Below, piece by piece: positions 60,701 to 64,000 of a DNA stretch of 64,000 nt. A program made the position numbers and the translations under genes. Under the pieces are notes generated by a model. It did no database searches. It had not been told where the DNA came from and saw only the letters and a list, made by a program, of their open reading frames with translations. Location of the stretch: contig NC_084800.1 of NCBI RefSeq assembly GCF_963169125.1, positions 143,340,397 to 143,404,396 of the forward strand, in the 5' to 3' direction. Source of the stretch: Humulus lupulus (lineage: Eukaryota; Streptophyta; Magnoliopsida; Rosales; Cannabaceae). Numbering within the stretch: position 1 is the stretch's first letter; every line of letters starts with the position of its first letter.

Positions 60701-63700
60701 CAGTGGAGTTTGAACCCTTGTTAGGGTGATCTATATATGTCAACTTACCCATTTGCTTTTAAATATTAGCTTCAATTAAAAATATATACATTGATTAATT
60801 GAAATACATATATTTTTTCAAAAAATTTTTATATATATATTTTTTTAGTAGGGGCGGCCGCCCACACTCACTCCATGTGGGTCCGCCCCTGCATACAGGG
60901 CAAGCTGTTGTGATTAGATCTTAGTCAGCGGCCAAATGTTTTTGACATATTGGTGATGCTTTAATAATAAAATGGTTATGGCATTTTCCTTGGTGGTTAT
61001 TGCTTATAAAGGTTTTTGACATATTGTTGTTGCTTAAATAATAAAATTGTTATTGCATATGTTTCCTTTTGTTATAGGATGTGAGCAATAAGCTAGATGA
61101 GCAAAAGGATGAATACCTCTCTCAGTTGAAGGAGAATGAGATGTAAGACCACAATTGTTCTAGAGAAACTATAACTTAATATTGTTTCATTTCATCCTCA
61201 CCGATTTTAATAATAGGTGGACATGATGCTCCCACTAAAATAAAATTATATTTCTTATTTATTATCATACTATTTAATAAAATAAAATAAAACAGAATGG
61301 GATATGTGATCTATGCATACTATTTATATCGTGTCACATTTTTTTTGTAATTATTATTATTAATATTGTCAGCTATGCTATACACAAATCTATTTTCCAC
61401 CACTAAAATATTTAGTTGGGGATCAATCCCAGTTCCCCGTGCATGGTTTCTGTCTTGTTTATGTCTATTACCCATAAACAACTTGTGGGTGAGTGGAAAA
61501 AGATGCAAACCTTACATAATATTTTGATTGTAAAATTTGAACTTCATCTCAGGTCTTCTGGTTAGTGTCTTTCGAGTAAATAGAATCTCCAATCTTTAAG
61601 GCCTAGCTTTCCATTAAATATATATTCTGTTGGAACAATTAACTATTAGAGAGTGAGAAGAAGAATTTTATAATATGGTGCTCTATGTTCAGGTTAAGAA
61701 CGAAGCTGAAACAACTAGCTGATCAGTATACTCTTTCAGAACAACATCATGAACAAAGGGTACAATTTTTTTTTCACTTGCTGGAGTTATTGTATCAGGA
61801 TATGCTGTTAATGTTGTTCTTTGATGACCAAGTAATTTGTTTGGATTATAATGCACAGTTAAAGCAAAAAAGCTTGGAACTTCAGATTTCTGATTTGAAG
61901 ATTAAACAACATGAAGAGAAACTAGGGCAGGAACAGTCCCGGATAAAGGTATATGCTGAACAAGTGTCACAATTGCTAGCAACGGAAAAGAACTTGCGTT
62001 TACAATTGACAGCTGATGGAGAAAAGTTCCAACAATTCCAGGTCAAGTTTCTCCATGTTTTGTCCTACCTTGTATCATCAACTCTTTTTTAGAAGCTCAT
62101 GATTGAGGATACAAGGAATGGATTCATTTACAGATATCTAGATTCCATTCCATTACTTTGTTAAACAAGTCGATGCGCAGTCATCTTAGAGTCTTCTGGG
62201 TATAACCCTTCTTATCAAGAACCTCAAATTTATACCAATCAAATAAAAGACCTATAGTTTCTGCACCATGGTGTGTGTTGTGTGTGCATCTCTACTTTCA
62301 AAGTATATACACATAAATTTATATAGCCACTTATATCTTAATTTTAGTACTTTCAAACAACAAGCAGTAAAATAAGAAGTTGGTTTAGACAAGTTCACTG
62401 ACATAGAGCAAGTTCAAATTGTTTCCTTAATTGGTTGAAGGAAATCCCAAGCTTGTTGCCTTGTACTCTATTAAATGTGGCAAGGTTGCTTGCAATGGCT
62501 TGTTGCATTAATAATAATAGTTGTAGTAGTAGTAAAAATAATACAGAAGGGAATGATAGTAGATGAATAAAATAAATAGGTATTATAAAAAAATTCTCCA
62601 ATCCTTCTACTTTTTCTTTTATGAGCATACAAGCAAAGTGAATCTTTGTCGACCTGTGTGGAAGGCACAGTGGTACACCACATACTTGTGTTCATATTGT
62701 AATTGTATGGCTATATTTCTGGTCAAATGTTCATTAATTTTTTCTTTCTTTTTAAAAATCATTTTGCAGGAAGCATTGTTAAAAAGCAACGAGGTTTTTG
62801 AAACTTTTAAACAGGAGATTCAGAAGGTATATTCTTTTCTTGAATCATCTGATTAAGACACTCAATTTTGATTGTTTTGGTATCATAATGTTTTAATTTA
62901 CGCAGCAGTCTGCTTCTTGTGTATGTAAAACATAGATGGCAAAATCGATAAAGGAACTGAAGAAGGAAAATTCAATGTTGAAGAGCAAGACTGAGAAATC
63001 AGACATTACTCTTATTGAGCTTGTTGATGAGGTATTATATTTATGTGATTTCTAGCTTTCAAGTTGTTCATCAGTTGGTATATATTATGGTTATTCGTAC
63101 CACATTTTCCTTGAATTATCTTGACATTTAATACAAGTTTGTTTCTTAAAGGGAAAAAAATAAATTCAGTTGGTGGTAAAAGATAATTTCAAACTTCAAC
63201 ATATCACTCGACCCCCACAAGCCCCCATGCACGCCCCACACAAATCTCTTTCCTGTCACTATTTTAACAAATATTCCTTTCTTGGTTTGCTGAACACCTG
63301 CTTTGAGTTTGGCTATGCAAGTGGGGTTGATCTTTATTTCCAGATTAAATTCCAATTGAAATTTCATTTCTCTGAGCAGCGTGAGCGGTTGAAGAAACAG
63401 TTAGAAAAAACAAAAAATCAGAAAGAGAAGCTTGAATCATTGTGCCGGTCTCTTCAGGCAGAAAGAAAACAAAATTCTGTTGGGAGCTTCAATTCTGATT
63501 ATGTTCAGGTATGGTATATTGATAATTGATGTTCCTATGTATCTTGTATGAATTTATGTTTATGTCTTTGCTCCAATGAATATTGATTGTTATCAAGAAA
63601 AACTATGAAAGCTCGACATAAATTACAATGGTAATAGTTCTGATATTTTTTTGTCATTGTGATAATCACTTCAGGTTGAAAGAAAAGAGGATTTCACAGG

Positions 63701-63990
63701 GAGCAACAGCTCTGAATCTGTTGCAGTATGAATAGTGACAGAGTCAAGTATGCTTGTTTTTTTTTCTCTTTTGTGCGAAGAAGCAGGAACATTGATTTGT
63801 ATATACTCCCAAGTGTTTTTAAAGTCTTTCTCGTGTCATTTGAGAAACGAGTACTTTAGGTATATTTATTTTCTTGAATCACCATCTATTTATGTAAGTT
63901 TGCAACTGGATTAATTGTTGTACGCAAAGTTGTCCGGGGTGGCGGAATTTGGGACATCTTTTTTGAACGAGGTAAGGATGCAATATAATA
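54150..63990 (+). CDS. Taxilin family protein, 12 coding exons plus leader exon
   Basis: Coding exons: 57251-57656, 57781-57836, 58261-58369, 58569-58636, 58982-59059, 61078-61142, 61693-61759, 61859-62041, 62770-62826, 62936-63031, 63380-63508, 63675-63731. All introns are GT-AG and phases agree, giving 456 residues. Residues 1-150 are acidic and probably disordered. Residues 155-438 are one long coiled coil with family signatures: AVRDKLESLCRELQRQNK, STEGQNLRLDLSARFQDAIK, LKQLADQYTLSEQH, EQVSQLLATEKNLRLQL, LLKSNEVFETFKQEI and ITLIELVDERERLKKQLE. Animal taxilins bind syntaxins and act in membrane traffic; the plant role is little known. A GC-rich leader exon ends at a donor (CACCAAG|GTATTT, 54322) and is likely untranslated; the next acceptor is near 57245. 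The 3' UTR may run past the window. Confidence 0.93.
54749..54778. repeat. (TA)n microsatellite
   Basis: An uninterrupted TA run of about 28 bases in the first intron of the taxilin gene. Confidence 0.95.
55890..56088 (-). mobile_element. CACTA transposon terminal fragment
   Basis: On the minus strand it begins CACTACTACAGAAAGTTTT, the CACTA terminus, followed by repeated subterminal AAGGACTC and GAGTCCTTAAA motifs in both directions. The other terminus was not found, so it is a MITE-like derivative or a fragment. It lies in the leader intron. Confidence 0.65.
56137..56340 (+). other. Exon-like open frame of unknown origin
   Basis: A 67-codon frame whose middle (VDRNTPLLDNNLQFTIELAG to FIPMSVFSESSQ) has the composition of real protein. 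It is bounded by an acceptor-like GGGGTGGAG (about 56150) and a clear donor TCTCAAG|GTGAGC (about 56289). It lies in the taxilin leader intron just outside the CACTA terminus. I do not recognise the family. It may be a stray exon of another gene, an alternative leader exon, or chance. Confidence 0.4.
59340..60430. mobile_element. Copia remnants in taxilin intron
   Basis: LTR-like segments at 59557-59660 and 60310-60416 are direct repeats sharing GGATTGGAATTGGGAG and GGAAGGTCTCTCGAACTAC. The first continues to CCTAACA|GTGGCATCAGAGCC (59750-59772), an LTR end plus PBS. Between them, on the minus strand, is Copia RT sequence with LYGLK (about 60050) and LIVYVDDLLEIVK (about 59935). LTR/PBS and RT have opposite orientations, so at least one rearrangement or two insertions occurred. 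Confidence 0.75.
60590..60891. mobile_element. Non-autonomous hAT MITE, 302 bp
   Basis: Ends CAGTGATGGACCCAGGA and its imperfect inverted copy (…TGTGGGTCCGCCCCTG), flanked by the 8-bp duplication CATACAGG (60582-60589 and 60892-60899). AT-rich interior, no transposase. It sits in the long intron between taxilin coding exons 58982-59059 and 61078-61142. Confidence 0.92.
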
Positions 63991-64000
63991 TGATCTTGGG

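Noticed and set aside
63170..63379. N-terminal extension of the last long coiled-coil exon
   Set aside because: The upstream residues are intron sequence; a clear CAG acceptor at 63379 keeps phase with the previous exon.

Overview
The window is nuclear DNA from a flowering plant, almost certainly a eudicot. The signs are plant-only retrotransposon lineages (Tat, Athila and Tekay Ty3/gypsy elements, plus Copia), plant hAT and CACTA fragments, tRNA-iMet primer sites, and one intron-rich plant gene. The Tekay LTRs look like those of Cannabaceae, but that is an impression and the species cannot be fixed from sequence alone. No bacterial genes, CRISPR arrays, rRNA genes or whole tRNA genes were seen.

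About 1-51,970 is a dense nest of LTR retrotransposons. A Tat-lineage element (Tat-1) gives broken pol at 1650-3458, a long antisense gene at 6804-12,700 and a 3' LTR from 12,985. It is split by a Copia LTR at the left edge, a 2.4-kb Tekay solo LTR (3732-6113, perfect TSD) and a Copia solo LTR (9462-11704). After an AT-rich gap with small MITE remnants and tandem duplications comes the 5' half of a second Tat element (leader, gag, start of protease; about 16.1-21.5 kb), split by another solo LTR (18432-20733). At 21.5 kb it is cut off and followed by a truncated Tekay LTR, an antisense Athila pol fragment, a nearly whole antisense Tekay element C (25108-34085) and a 5'-truncated sense Tekay element E (34086-42386). 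E contains a Tekay solo LTR with a perfect TSD (35534-38184). From 42,387 to 50,125 lies the 3' half of a Tat element (Tat-3): last residues of pol, antisense gene, PPT and LTR. It is interrupted by a hAT MITE and another solo LTR. A truncated antisense Copia (LTR, PBS, gag) follows to 51,965.

52.0-54.1 kb is very AT-rich and holds a diverged tandem array whose units alternate in length. From about 54.15 kb to near the window end is the one real host gene: a plus-strand taxilin-family gene with 12 coding exons (456 codons) behind a long leader intron. Its introns carry a CACTA end, a Copia remnant and a hAT MITE.

The most interesting structure is the antisense gene shared by both Tat elements. 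Each copy shows, on the strand opposite pol, a TATA box, a candidate leader intron of about 0.5 kb, a domain resembling the 'putative gypsy-type transposon' family, three short introns at matching places, and a C-terminal coiled coil. This suggests a separately transcribed, spliced gene carried as cargo. A second structure is a conserved splice-donor/acceptor-like pair inside otherwise diverged Tekay LTRs.
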